Shown here: positions 8,230 to 16,054 of the stretch, one piece after another | How positions within the stretch are numbered: position 1 is the first letter of the stretch | How the letters are laid out: each line of letters opens with the position of its first letter | Assembly (NCBI RefSeq): GCF_001421965.1 | Contig: NZ_LMLP01000001.1 | Span: 620,001-684,000 of the forward strand | Source of the DNA: Sphingomonas sp. Leaf67 | GTDB taxonomy: Bacteria > Pseudomonadota > Alphaproteobacteria > Sphingomonadales > Sphingomonadaceae | Direction: 5' to 3' | Length of the DNA: 64,000 bases | Notes under the pieces: model-generated | The model's database searches: none | Told to the model about the DNA's origin: nothing | Seen by the model: the letters and a program-made list of their open reading frames with translations, nothing else | Made by a program: the position numbers and the translations under genes

Positions 8230-10074
8230 TCAGGCTGCTGCCTTCGCGCGCGATGCCTTCTTCCGTTCGTTCGGATCGAGGTGGCGTTTGCGCAGACGGA
8301 TGTTCTTCGGCGTCACTTCGACCATCTCGTCGTCGTCGATATACGCAATCGCCTGTTCCAGCGTCATCTTCTTCGGCGGGGTCAAGCGGATCGCGTCGTC
8401 CTTGCCGCCCGATGCGCGGAAGTTGGTCAGCTGCTTCGCCTTCATCGGATTGACCTCAAGGTCATCCGTCTTGGCGTTCTCGCCGATGATCATGCCTTCG
8501 TACAGCGCCTCGCCGTGCCCGACGAACAGGATGCCGCGCTCTTCGAGCGGACCCAGTGCATAGCCCTGCGCTTCGCCGGCACCGTTCGAGATCAACACGC
8601 CGTTCTTGCGGCCGTCGATTTGGCCCTTGTGCGGGCCGTACTTCTCGAACAGCCGGTTCATGATGCCGGTGCCACGCGTGTCCGACAGGAACTCGCCATG
8701 ATAGCCGATCATGCCGCGCGACGGGGCGGAGAAGGTGATGCGGGTCTTGCCGCCGCCCGACGGACGCATGTCGGTCATCTCGGCCTTGCGCAGGTTCATC
8801 TTCTCGACGACCGTGCCCGAATATTCCTCGTCCACGTCGATGATGACGGTTTCGTACGGCTCGGTCTTCTTGCCGTTCTCGTCCTCGCCGAACAGCACGC
8901 GCGGACGCGAGATGCCCAGTTCGAACCCTTCGCGGCGCATCGTTTCGATCAGCACGCCCAACTGCAATTCGCCGCGGCCCGCGACTTCATAGCTGTCGCG
9001 ATCGGCCGCTTCGGTCACCTTCACGGCGACGTTCGATTCGGCTTCGCGGAACAGGCGGTCGCGGATCATCCGCGACGTGACCTTCGTGCCTTCGCGACCC
9101 GCCATCGGCGAATCGTTGACGGCGAAGCGCATCGACAGCGTCGGCGGATCGATCGGCTGCGCGTGCAGCGGCTCGGTGACCTGCGGGTCGCAGATCGTGT
9201 TCGACACGGTGGCAACGGTCAGGCCGGCCAGCGAGATGATGTCGCCCGCCTTGGCTTCGTCGACCGGCACGCGGTCGAGGCCGCGGAACGACATGATCTT
9301 CGATGCGCGACCCGTCTCGACGATGTTGCCGTCGTTGTCGAGCGCGTGGATCGGCTGGTTCAGCTTCACCGTGCCCGAATTGACGCGGCCGGTCAGGATA
9401 CGGCCGAGGAAGTTGTCGCGGTCGAGCAGCGTGACGAGGAAGGTGAACGGAACGTCCTCCACTTCCACCTTCGGCGCGGGGACGTGCGACACGATCGTCT
9501 CGAACATCGGGATCAGCGTGCCTTCGCGCGCGTCCATGTCGGTCGAGGCATAGCCGTTGCGGCCCGAGGCATAGAGCACCGGGAAATCGAGCTGTTCGTC
9601 GTTGGCGTCCAGCGACACGAACAGGTCGAACACTTCGTCCAGCACTTCCTGGATGCGCGCGTCGCTGCGGTCGACCTTGTTGACGACGACGATGGGCTTG
9701 AGGCCCAGCGCCAGCGCCTTGCCGGTCACGAACTTCGTCTGCGGCATCGCGCCTTCCGACGAATCGACCAGCAGGACGACGCCGTCGACCATCGACAGGA
9801 TGCGTTCGACCTCGCCGCCGAAATCGGCGTGGCCGGGGGTGTCGACGATGTTGATGCGGATCGATTCATCGCTGCCCGGCGGGGTCCAGTCGACCGAGGT
9901 CGGCTTGGCGAGAATGGTGATCCCGCGCTCCTTTTCGAGGTCGTTCGAATCCATGGCGCGTTCCTCGACGCGCTGGTTGTCGCGGAACGTGCCGGACTGA
10001 CGGAACAACTGATCGACGAGCGTGGTTTTGCCGTGATCGACGTGGGCGATGATTGCCACGTTGCGAAGGCTCAT
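8230..10074 (-). CDS. typA: Ribosome-associated translational GTPase TypA/BipA
   Basis: A 614-residue translation-factor GTPase that acts on 50S assembly and stress adaptation. The G1 P-loop is AHVDHGKTTLVDQL, G3 is DTPGHADFGGEVER, G4 is VVNKVDR and the switch I region contains ERGITI. These are followed by a beta-barrel domain II, two alpha/beta domains (EF-G III and V-like) and the TypA-specific C-terminal domain containing RMIGYHGEFL and GQIDGRKNGVL. The length is typical (about 605-615). The C-terminal tail KRHLDPNERKKASRAKAAA is basic, as is common. The ATG at 10074 is the conserved beginning (MSLRNVAIIAHVDHG). Confidence 0.97.
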   Translation of the reverse strand: MSLRNVAIIAHVDHGKTTLVDQLFRQSGTFRDNQRVEERAMDSNDLEKERGITILAKPTSVDWTPPGSDESIRINIVDTPGHADFGGEVERILSMVDGVVLLVDSSEGAMPQTKFVTGKALALGLKPIVVVNKVDRSDARIQEVLDEVFDLFVSLDANDEQLDFPVLYASGRNGYASTDMDAREGTLIPMFETIVSHVPAPKVEVEDVPFTFLVTLLDRDNFLGRILTGRVNSGTVKLNQPIHALDNDGNIVETGRASKIMSFRGLDRVPVDEAKAGDIISLAGLTVATVSNTICDPQVTEPLHAQPIDPPTLSMRFAVNDSPMAGREGTKVTSRMIRDRLFREAESNVAVKVTEAADRDSYEVAGRGELQLGVLIETMRREGFELGISRPRVLFGEDENGKKTEPYETVIIDVDEEYSGTVVEKMNLRKAEMTDMRPSGGGKTRITFSAPSRGMIGYHGEFLSDTRGTGIMNRLFEKYGPHKGQIDGRKNGVLISNGAGEAQGYALGPLEERGILFVGHGEALYEGMIIGENAKTDDLEVNPMKAKQLTNFRASGGKDDAIRLTPPKKMTLEQAIAYIDDDEMVEVTPKNIRLRKRHLDPNERKKASRAKAAA

Positions 10075-10181
10075 ACTATTTCCTGGATCGTGCGGGAGTG
10101 CAGTTGGGCGCGCGCTTAGCGTATTTATCGCGATTCCGCAAAGGGGACGTTTTTGCGGTGCAGCGTGGGGGCCTTAGATTG

Positions 10182-10460
10182 GTTCACGCGAAGGCGTGAA
10201 GCGGTTGCGCGACCGGCGGCCGGCTCGCGTTCGGGAGACACAGCGCTATCGGAGACGCAAGCTAGAGGCTGGTGGCGCGGGTAACAAATGCCCCGAACGA
10301 GTCTCCTCCGCGTCTTCGCGCCTTCGCATGAAGCAACCTTCCTTCTTCCTGATCGCAGGCGAAAGATGTTCGCGCAGGGGCGCGGAGGCGCGGAGAAGGT
10401 GCGTTCGACGCCGTCGTAGCGTCTCCCGACCGCACCCACCCTCAGCGCCTCTGCGCGAAA
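10182..10460. repeat. Dispersed inverted-repeat element, family B copy 1 (diverged)
   Basis: This is the only recognisable content of the 393-bp gap 10075-10467. It begins GTTCACGCGAAGGCGTGAAG and contains CCTCCGCGTCTTCGCGCCTT and CGCATGAAG on the far side, then a nested pair TTCGCGCAGGGGCGCGGAGG and GCGCCTCTGCGCGAA. The same words in the same order, better preserved, form the element at 38734-38960. This copy has lost perfect pairing and may be degraded. Confidence 0.65.
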
Positions 10461-10467
10461 ACCGCCG

Positions 10468-11706
10468 CTACTTGCCCGGCGTGACGCGGACCATGACGAC
10501 GCCATGCGCCGGAACGGTCGCCGCAAACCGGCCCGCCATCCGGCCGAGCGACTTGTGCGCCCACAGGTCGCGAACCTCGGCCCTTACGCCTGCCGGATAG
10601 CCGATCTCCGGCCACGTCGCCGTGATCTGCGCCGGTGCCTCGCCCCGGTTGAACAGGACGACGGCGCGCGATCCGTCGACCAGCGTGCGCGACCACACTT
10701 CCTGATCGCCGTCGTCGCGGACGCGGCGGCCCTGCGCGCCCAGCGCATCCTGATCGACCGCGATGACGTCGTGGTTGAGCAGGATCGCCTTCGTCGCGTC
10801 GCTCATCGTCGCGATGTCGTTGCCGGCGATCAGCGGCGCGGCCATCATCGCCCACAGGCTGAAATGCGCGCGATATTCGGTGTCGCTCATCCCGCCATTG
10901 CCGACTTCGAGCATGTCGGGATCGTTCCAGTGGCCGGGGCCGGCATGGGCATAGAGCGGTTCGTTGATGTCGACGATGTCGGTCATGCCGATCGACCATT
11001 TCTCACGCCCCTTCCACCCGTCGCGGATGTCGGCGGACGTGCGCCACAGATTGCCGATCTTCTTCGCCCATTCCCACGGCCGGTTGTTGCCCCATTCGCA
11101 GATCGCCAGCACGATCGGCCGCCCGCTGGCCTTCAGCGCATCGGCCATCAATGCATAGGCTTCCTCGGCATTGCGGACCCCGGTCGAGCACCAGTCGTAT
11201 TTCAGATAATCGACGCCCCAGCGGGCATAGGTCAGCGCGTCCTGATATTCATGGCCCTGGCTGCCGGGCTTGCCGCCGCACGTCTTGGCGCCGGCATCGG
11301 AATAGATACCGAACTTCAGCCCCTTTCCATGGATATAGTCGGCCAGCGCCTTGATCCCGCTCGGGAACTTCTCGGCATTGGCGGTGATGAAGCCGTTCGC
11401 GTCACGTTGCCCGTGCCAGCAATCGTCGATGACGATATAGGAATAGCCCGCCGCCTTCATCCCGTTGCCGGCCATGGCGTCGGCCATGTCGCGCACGATC
11501 TTTTCGGTGATGTTGCAGCCATATTTGTTCCAGCTGTTCCACCCCATCGGCGGGGTGAGCGCGAGGCCATTGGCCATCCGCGCCGGATCGAGCGACGGGC
11601 GCAGCGTATTGGGATCGACGAACTGATCCTGCGCCCGTGCCGTCTGCGTCATCAACGCGATCGACAGGGCGGCGGTCCGCAACAGGCCTTGAAAACGCTT
11701 TGTCAT
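10468..11706 (-). CDS. Secreted alpha-galactosidase, glycoside hydrolase family 27
   Basis: A 412-residue retaining alpha-galactosidase acting on terminal alpha-linked galactose outside the cytoplasm. Residues 1-25 form a signal peptide (LRTAALSIALMTQTARA, cleavage before QDQF). The GH27 barrel starts with LTPPMGWNSWNKYGCNI and IVIDDCWHGQRDANG. The catalytic nucleophile is Asp171 in YLKYDWC and the acid/base is Asp226 in WRTSADIRDGW. A beta-sandwich follows, ending VPAHGVVMVRVTP. Length fits a minimal GH27 enzyme without a carbohydrate-binding module. No transporter or sugar kinase lies next to it. A TGGT...ACCA palindrome at 11771-11791 upstream could be its operator. The family is firm. The natural substrate is unknown. 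Confidence 0.93.
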   Translation of the reverse strand: MTKRFQGLLRTAALSIALMTQTARAQDQFVDPNTLRPSLDPARMANGLALTPPMGWNSWNKYGCNITEKIVRDMADAMAGNGMKAAGYSYIVIDDCWHGQRDANGFITANAEKFPSGIKALADYIHGKGLKFGIYSDAGAKTCGGKPGSQGHEYQDALTYARWGVDYLKYDWCSTGVRNAEEAYALMADALKASGRPIVLAICEWGNNRPWEWAKKIGNLWRTSADIRDGWKGREKWSIGMTDIVDINEPLYAHAGPGHWNDPDMLEVGNGGMSDTEYRAHFSLWAMMAAPLIAGNDIATMSDATKAILLNHDVIAVDQDALGAQGRRVRDDGDQEVWSRTLVDGSRAVVLFNRGEAPAQITATWPEIGYPAGVRAEVRDLWAHKSLGRMAGRFAATVPAHGVVMVRVTPGK

Positions 11707-11770
11707 ATCAATCCCCTCTGCCGTGCTGGCTATCGTGGATGACAGCGTGAGACAAGAGGTTGCGCCCGCT

Positions 11771-11791
11771 TGGTGTATTACCTAAATACCA
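11771..11791. promoter_or_regulatory. Imperfect TGGT-N13-ACCA palindrome between galactosidase and telA
   Basis: TGGTGTATTACC followed by TAAATACCA gives an A+T-rich palindrome with outer TGGT/ACCA arms and alternating matches inside. It lies 65 bp upstream of the galactosidase start (11706) and 57 bp upstream of telA (11848). Such shapes are bound by GntR/LacI-type repressors, but no regulator gene is adjacent. The regulatory role is inferred. Confidence 0.35.
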
Positions 11792-11847
11792 CAGTTGAAT
11801 GATACCGCGTTCGCATGGCATCACCCGGCGGACGACGTGGAGGAACT

Positions 11848-13041
11848 ATGGCGACGCAGACTGAAGAACCCGCGCTGGTGCTGACGCCGCCCGATCCGGT
11901 GCCGACGGTTCCCGCCGCCAAGGCGGCCGGGCTGGTCCCGGTCGACGACGTCAAGAAGACCGAATTGCAGACCCGCGTCGACGATTTCATCGACCAGCTG
12001 GTCGCGCAGGACGTGAATTCCCCCGAATTCGGCAAGCGGGTCGACGCGATCAGCAATCTGGGCGCGCGCGAGATTCGCGAGGCGGCGGGCCAGTCGAACC
12101 GCTTCCTCGACCGGCCGGTGCGGGCGATGGATCAGGAATCGGGCGTCGGGGCCGATCTGGCGCAGTTGCGCCGCACGATCGAGGATCTCGATCCGGGCCG
12201 TCAGGGCAATCTGCTCGAACCGAAAAAGCTGTTCGGCATGATCCCGTTCGGCAGCAAGGTCCGCGATTATTTCGACGGCTATAAATCCGCGCAGAGCCAT
12301 ATCGCCTCGATCCTGAAGCGGCTGCAATCGGGCAAGGACGAGCTGTTGATGGACAATGCCGCCATCGACACCGAACGCGCGAACCTGTGGACCGCGATGG
12401 GGCGGCTCGAACAGATGATCTATCTTTCGCGCGAGATGGACCGGAAGCTGGAGGACAAGGCCAACGAGCTGGATCACACCGACCCGGCCAAGGCCAAGGC
12501 GATCCGCGAAACCGCGCTCTTCTATGTCCGGCAACGCAGCCAGGACCTGCTGACGCAGATGGCGGTGACGGTGCAGGGCTATCTCGCGCTCGATCTGGTC
12601 AAGAAGAACAATGTCGAGCTGGTGAAGGGTGTCGATCGCGCCAGCACCACCACCGTCGGCGCGCTGCGCACCGCGGTGACCGTCGCGCAGGCGCTGACCA
12701 ACCAGAAGCTGGTCCTCGAACAGATCACCGCGCTCAACACCACCACCGCCAACATCATCGATTCGACCGGCAAGCTGCTCCGCTCGCAAACCGCGACGAT
12801 CCATGAACAGGCCGCCGCCTCGACGATTCCGGTCGAAGTGCTGCAACGCGCGTTCCAGAACGTCTATGACACCATGGACGCGATCGACACGTTCAAGCTG
12901 AAGGCGCTCGATTCGATGAAGACCACCATCAACACGCTCGGCAGCGAGGTCGAACGGTCGAAGGGCTATATCGCCCGTGCCGAGGGCGCGTCGCAGAACG
13001 CATCGGGCCAGGGCGAGACGTTCAAGCTGGAGGCGATGTAG
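11848..13041 (+). CDS. telA: TelA-family toxic anion (tellurite) resistance protein
   Basis: A 397-residue, mostly helical cytoplasmic protein of the TelA family (toxic anion resistance). The start is set at 11848, where TGGAGGAAC is 5-8 nt upstream, rather than at 11815, which lacks a site. Family features include LFGMIPFGSKVRDYF (around residue 138), the KSAQSHIASILKRLQSGKDEL helix, the central ALFYVRQRSQDLLTQMAVTVQGYLAL segment, and the C-terminal run of coiled-coil-prone helices (TTTANIIDSTGKLLRSQTATIHEQ). It is followed 4 bp later by a small membrane protein gene, the usual arrangement for telA with an XpaC-like partner. The mechanism of resistance is not understood. Tellurite itself may not be the physiological stress. 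Confidence 0.88.
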   Translation: MATQTEEPALVLTPPDPVPTVPAAKAAGLVPVDDVKKTELQTRVDDFIDQLVAQDVNSPEFGKRVDAISNLGAREIREAAGQSNRFLDRPVRAMDQESGVGADLAQLRRTIEDLDPGRQGNLLEPKKLFGMIPFGSKVRDYFDGYKSAQSHIASILKRLQSGKDELLMDNAAIDTERANLWTAMGRLEQMIYLSREMDRKLEDKANELDHTDPAKAKAIRETALFYVRQRSQDLLTQMAVTVQGYLALDLVKKNNVELVKGVDRASTTTVGALRTAVTVAQALTNQKLVLEQITALNTTTANIIDSTGKLLRSQTATIHEQAAASTIPVEVLQRAFQNVYDTMDAIDTFKLKALDSMKTTINTLGSEVERSKGYIARAEGASQNASGQGETFKLEAM

Positions 13042-13045
13042 TCCC

Positions 13046-13747
13046 ATGTCGCGCAGCGACGAGGTATTGGAACGCGCCAGCCTGACGCTGGAACGCGCGC
13101 GCGAACGCCACGGCGTTGTCGCCCCGCGCGCCCGGCGGCGGCGTGAGGCGGAGGTGCTGCGCCGCGTCGGCCGCATCGCGCTCGCGGATGGCGCGATCCT
13201 CCTCGCCGCGCTGGTGCTGGGCTGGTTCGTGCCGCTGGGCGTCGGCGGCGCGCTGCTGGTCGTGGCGCTGCTGATCGCCGCCACGGTGCTGTTCGCGGCG
13301 CTGCCGGTCACGCGACCGGTCGCCGTCGAGCAACTGGTGCAGGCCCCGATCAAGTCGTTGCCGGCGCAGACCGAACGCTGGCTCGCGACGCAGCGCCCGG
13401 CCCTGCCCGCGCCGGCGATCGGCATCGCCGACTCGATCGGGGTGAAGCTCGACACGCTGTCGGCGCAACTGGCCACGCTCGGCGACGACGAACCGATGGC
13501 GGCATCCGAAGTCCGCAAGCTGGTCGGCGAACAACTCCCCGAACTCATCCGCGGCTACCAACGCGTCCCCGAACCGCTCCGCCGCGTCGAACGCAACGGC
13601 CGCACCCCGGATCAGCAACTCGTCGACGGCCTGCGCATCATCGACGGCGAAATCGCCGCGATGACCCAGCAACTGGCGCAGGGGAATCTGGACAGTCTGG
13701 CCACGCGGGAACGGTATCTGCAGATCAAGTATCAGGGGGAGGAATAG
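13046..13747 (+). CDS. Small membrane protein, likely TelA partner (XpaC-like)
   Basis: A 233-residue protein starting at the ATG at 13046, 4 bp after telA ends. The start choice skips an upstream open stretch that lies inside telA. Residues 1-45 are Arg-rich and cytoplasmic. Two adjacent helices follow (ADGAILLAALVLGWFVPLG and ALLVVALLIAATVLFAALPV), then about 130 soluble residues with heptad-like spacing. This order matches membrane proteins encoded beside telA (XpaC, annotated as 5-bromo-4-chloroindolyl phosphate hydrolysis protein in Bacillus). I see no hydrolase motif, so the name is positional. The stop-to-start spacing implies one transcript with telA. Confidence 0.7.
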   Translation: MSRSDEVLERASLTLERARERHGVVAPRARRRREAEVLRRVGRIALADGAILLAALVLGWFVPLGVGGALLVVALLIAATVLFAALPVTRPVAVEQLVQAPIKSLPAQTERWLATQRPALPAPAIGIADSIGVKLDTLSAQLATLGDDEPMAASEVRKLVGEQLPELIRGYQRVPEPLRRVERNGRTPDQQLVDGLRIIDGEIAAMTQQLAQGNLDSLATRERYLQIKYQGEE

Positions 13748-13774
13748 GACGTTCTGCCGATAGGTGGATCGACC

Positions 13775-14215
13775 TTACCGGCTAAGATTATACTCGACAC
13801 CGCCGCACGGGGCAGACGGGTCATTGATGCCAGACTTAAACACGACGTTGACGGAACGTCCAAAAATCCCGGTTCGGTTGACCACATCGGCGCTTTTCGC
13901 CTGCATGTATCCGATCAAAAGGGTGTCATTCTTGATCCAGCGGACGTTCACGCCATACGCGCAATCACTACGCCGTGCCCCGTAGAAATAGGCCACCCTT
14001 TCCGACCATCCGACCGGCCAATTCCGCCGGATGTCGACCTGATATCCAAAATCGGTAGTTGCCCCGCCGTTTGTTTCCGTCACCGTTGCGACCAGCCCGC
14101 CATCAGCGTTAACGACGCGTGCTACCTCCACCCGCGAAACACAAGAATCGAGCAACAGGCAAAATCCGAAAGCTAGCCCAAGGACCATTAGTCCGCAGCA
14201 GCCTCCGCGTCTCAT
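13775..14215 (-). CDS. Small membrane-anchored or lipidated exported protein, unknown
   Basis: A 146-residue protein (or 153 if the in-frame GTG at 14236 is used). It has an Arg-rich start, one hydrophobic stretch (GLMVLGLAFGFCLLLDSC) and a soluble remainder. The LLLDSC stretch resembles a weak lipobox, so it may be a lipoprotein or a single-pass anchor. The outside part contains VNADGGLVATVTETNGGATT and WIKNDTLLIGY, the layout of small DUF5412-like beta-rich proteins, though I cannot confirm the family. It has a less extreme codon bias than its neighbours. Nothing nearby suggests a function. Confidence 0.55.
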   Translation of the reverse strand: MRRGGCCGLMVLGLAFGFCLLLDSCVSRVEVARVVNADGGLVATVTETNGGATTDFGYQVDIRRNWPVGWSERVAYFYGARRSDCAYGVNVRWIKNDTLLIGYMQAKSADVVNRTGIFGRSVNVVFKSGINDPSAPCGGVEYNLSR

Positions 14216-14441
14216 CCGGCGTTGATCGTCGTCCACGACACTACGTTAGCCCGCCTGCTGCACGAGTAGAACCTAGGGCGCCCGTTTTCGACTTCGTATT
14301 TGCCTTCGCGGGATCGCGAACGGGCAAGGAACCACTTTCCTACAGCGCCACGTCGCGCCTACCATCCGGCCGGCTCTTTCTAACCGTCGATCCTTCCGCA
14401 CCCGATCCCGTCCGGAACGCGCCGCTGCACAAACACCGCGC

Positions 14442-14465
14442 AAGTGTGACCTTTGTGACCTTTGG
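14442..14465 (-). repeat. CAAAGGTCACAAAGGTCAC-type element, copy 1
   Basis: On the minus strand this reads CCAAAGGTCACAAAGGTCAC plus ACTT, a direct repeat of AAAGGTCAC. It begins 18 nt after the stop codon of the TonB-like gene (14484). The same element at the same distance follows the PAP2 gene at 52514-52536. The 247-bp gap 14237-14483 contains nothing else I recognise. Confidence 0.7.
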
Positions 14466-14483
14466 CTGAAAACCCCAATCTTT

Positions 14484-15224
14484 TCAGTCCCGCTCCACGT
14501 CCCAGTCGTGCCGCTGTACCATCACCGCAGGTACCGCCCGCCCCCGTCCGTCCAACGACGGCCGGAACCGGAAAGCCCGTTCGATCTGGCGACAGGTCGC
14601 GATATCGATCGCCCGATTACCGCTCGACCGACGGATGCGACAGTCGGTCGCCCGGCCATTGGGCTCGACGACGTAATCGACCTCGACGGTCCCCACGAAA
14701 CCATCCTCCGCCAGTTCGGGCGGCAATCGCGCGCCCTGCAACGATCCACCGATCTGCTCGGGCGGGGTGTCGCCCCCGCCGCCGCCATCGCCATCCCCCG
14801 CACCGCCACTGCCAAGGCCATCGCCGACGCCGCCCGCACCGGTCCCCGGCCCCACCCGATCGGTCGCGCCCGACGACGCGTCGCTGCCCGGTCCGGCGAC
14901 CGGCGCGGTCACGACCGGCGGCGGCACCGGCAGCGGGACGACCGGCGGCGTGGCGACGATCTCGGTCGCCTTCGACCGGAGATTGGGCGGCGCGGCGCGT
15001 CCCTCCGGCCGCCCCTGCCGCACGACCTGCGGCACCGGCGGCGGGGGTGGCGGATCGGGCGGCGGCCGCAGAATGTCGAACGTCGCCAGCGCACGCTGCG
15101 CCACCCGCGGCACATCGACGCCCAGCCCGACGATCAGGGCCCAGCCGAGCAGGACATGCAGTGCGATGGTCACCCCCATCGCACCGATCCGCGTCCGTTC
15201 GGGAAGTGTCGCCTGCATCGCCAT
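14484..15224 (-). CDS. TonB-family energy transducer
   Basis: A 246-residue protein. The start is placed at 15224 (MAMQATLPERTRIGAMG); the open frame continues upstream into the preceding gene without good coding character. Layout: short cytoplasmic tail, one membrane anchor (TIALHVLLGWALIVGLGV, about 18-36), a proline-rich periplasmic spacer (RPPPDPPPPPPVPQ and later VVPLPVPPPVV), a glycine-rich stretch, and a C-terminal TonB domain (VDYVVEPNGRATDCRIRRSS, then ATCRQIERAFRFRPSLDGRG). It would couple the ExbB/ExbD proton-driven motor to outer-membrane receptors; no exbBD is in this window. The Gly/Asp run near residues 155-180 is unusual for TonB. It is separated by 44 bp from the IMPase gene upstream and could be in the same operon. 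Confidence 0.85.
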   Translation of the reverse strand: MAMQATLPERTRIGAMGVTIALHVLLGWALIVGLGVDVPRVAQRALATFDILRPPPDPPPPPPVPQVVRQGRPEGRAAPPNLRSKATEIVATPPVVPLPVPPPVVTAPVAGPGSDASSGATDRVGPGTGAGGVGDGLGSGGAGDGDGGGGGDTPPEQIGGSLQGARLPPELAEDGFVGTVEVDYVVEPNGRATDCRIRRSSGNRAIDIATCRQIERAFRFRPSLDGRGRAVPAVMVQRHDWDVERD

Positions 15225-15268
15225 CGCCCTGGCACAACGCCGATGAATGGCGGCTGATCCGCGCGCGC

Positions 15269-16054
15269 CTACCGCTTCCCCAACGCCACAATCGCCCGCT
15301 CGCGCAGCCGTTCCACCGCCGCCGCATGGATGCCCGGCGCCGCCGCCATCACCCCGAAAAACTGCGGGCGTGGCTGGTTGAAGCGTAGCTTGCGTCCGAT
15401 CGCGTCGGTCACCGTCGCCCCCGCCTCGCGGGCCAGCAGGATGCTCGCCGCCACGTCCCACTCATTGCCCCAGCGGATGGTGGCGAGGAAATCGGCCTCG
15501 CCCGCCGCGACCATCGCCATGCGCAGCGCGATCGAATTGGGCTTGGCGACCATCAACAGGTCGCGATCCGCCTTTGCCAGCGCGTCGACCGGGGTGCGAC
15601 TGCCGGCAAAGTCGCTGCGGGTGCTGACCGCCAGCCGCGCGCCGTTCAGCCACGCCCCGCCGCCGGTGCGCGCCGTCCAGCGCTGCCGCCGCGCCGGCGC
15701 GTCGAGGACGCCCAGCACCGGCTGACCATCCTCGACCAGCGCCACCGATACCGCCCAGCCGTCGCGCCGGCGGATATAGTCGCGCGTCCCGTCGATCGGA
15801 TCGACGATCCACACTTGCCGCTTCGCCAGCCGGATGGCGTCGTCGGCGGTCTCCTCCGACAGCCACCCCGCTTGCGGAAGCAACGCGCTCAGCCGGTCGC
15901 GCAGCAACCGGTCGACGGACAGGTCGACCTCGCACACCGGATTGCCCGGCGCCTTTTCCCATGTCGCGAAATCACCGTGCCAGCGATCGTGCGCGAGCGC
16001 CGCCGCTTCGGCGACGATCGCCGTTACCGGTTCGAGCAGCGCTGCGTCAGCCAC
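15269..16054 (-). CDS. Inositol monophosphatase / CysQ-type sugar phosphatase
   Basis: A 261-residue Mg-dependent, Li-sensitive-type phosphatase fold. Metal-site motifs are all present: LSEET (near residue 66), WIVDPIDGTRDYIR (about 82-95) and NEWDVAASILLAREAG (about 197-212). These residues are shared by inositol monophosphatase, CysQ (3'-phosphoadenosine 5'-phosphate phosphatase) and HisN-type histidinol phosphatase. I cannot separate these by eye, and the 3'(2'),5'-bisphosphate role is the most likely guess. Translation starts with GTG at 16054, inside the end of pmbA (8-bp overlap), implying translational coupling. Confidence 0.85.
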   Translation of the reverse strand: MADAALLEPVTAIVAEAAALAHDRWHGDFATWEKAPGNPVCEVDLSVDRLLRDRLSALLPQAGWLSEETADDAIRLAKRQVWIVDPIDGTRDYIRRRDGWAVSVALVEDGQPVLGVLDAPARRQRWTARTGGGAWLNGARLAVSTRSDFAGSRTPVDALAKADRDLLMVAKPNSIALRMAMVAAGEADFLATIRWGNEWDVAASILLAREAGATVTDAIGRKLRFNQPRPQFFGVMAAAPGIHAAAVERLRERAIVALGKR

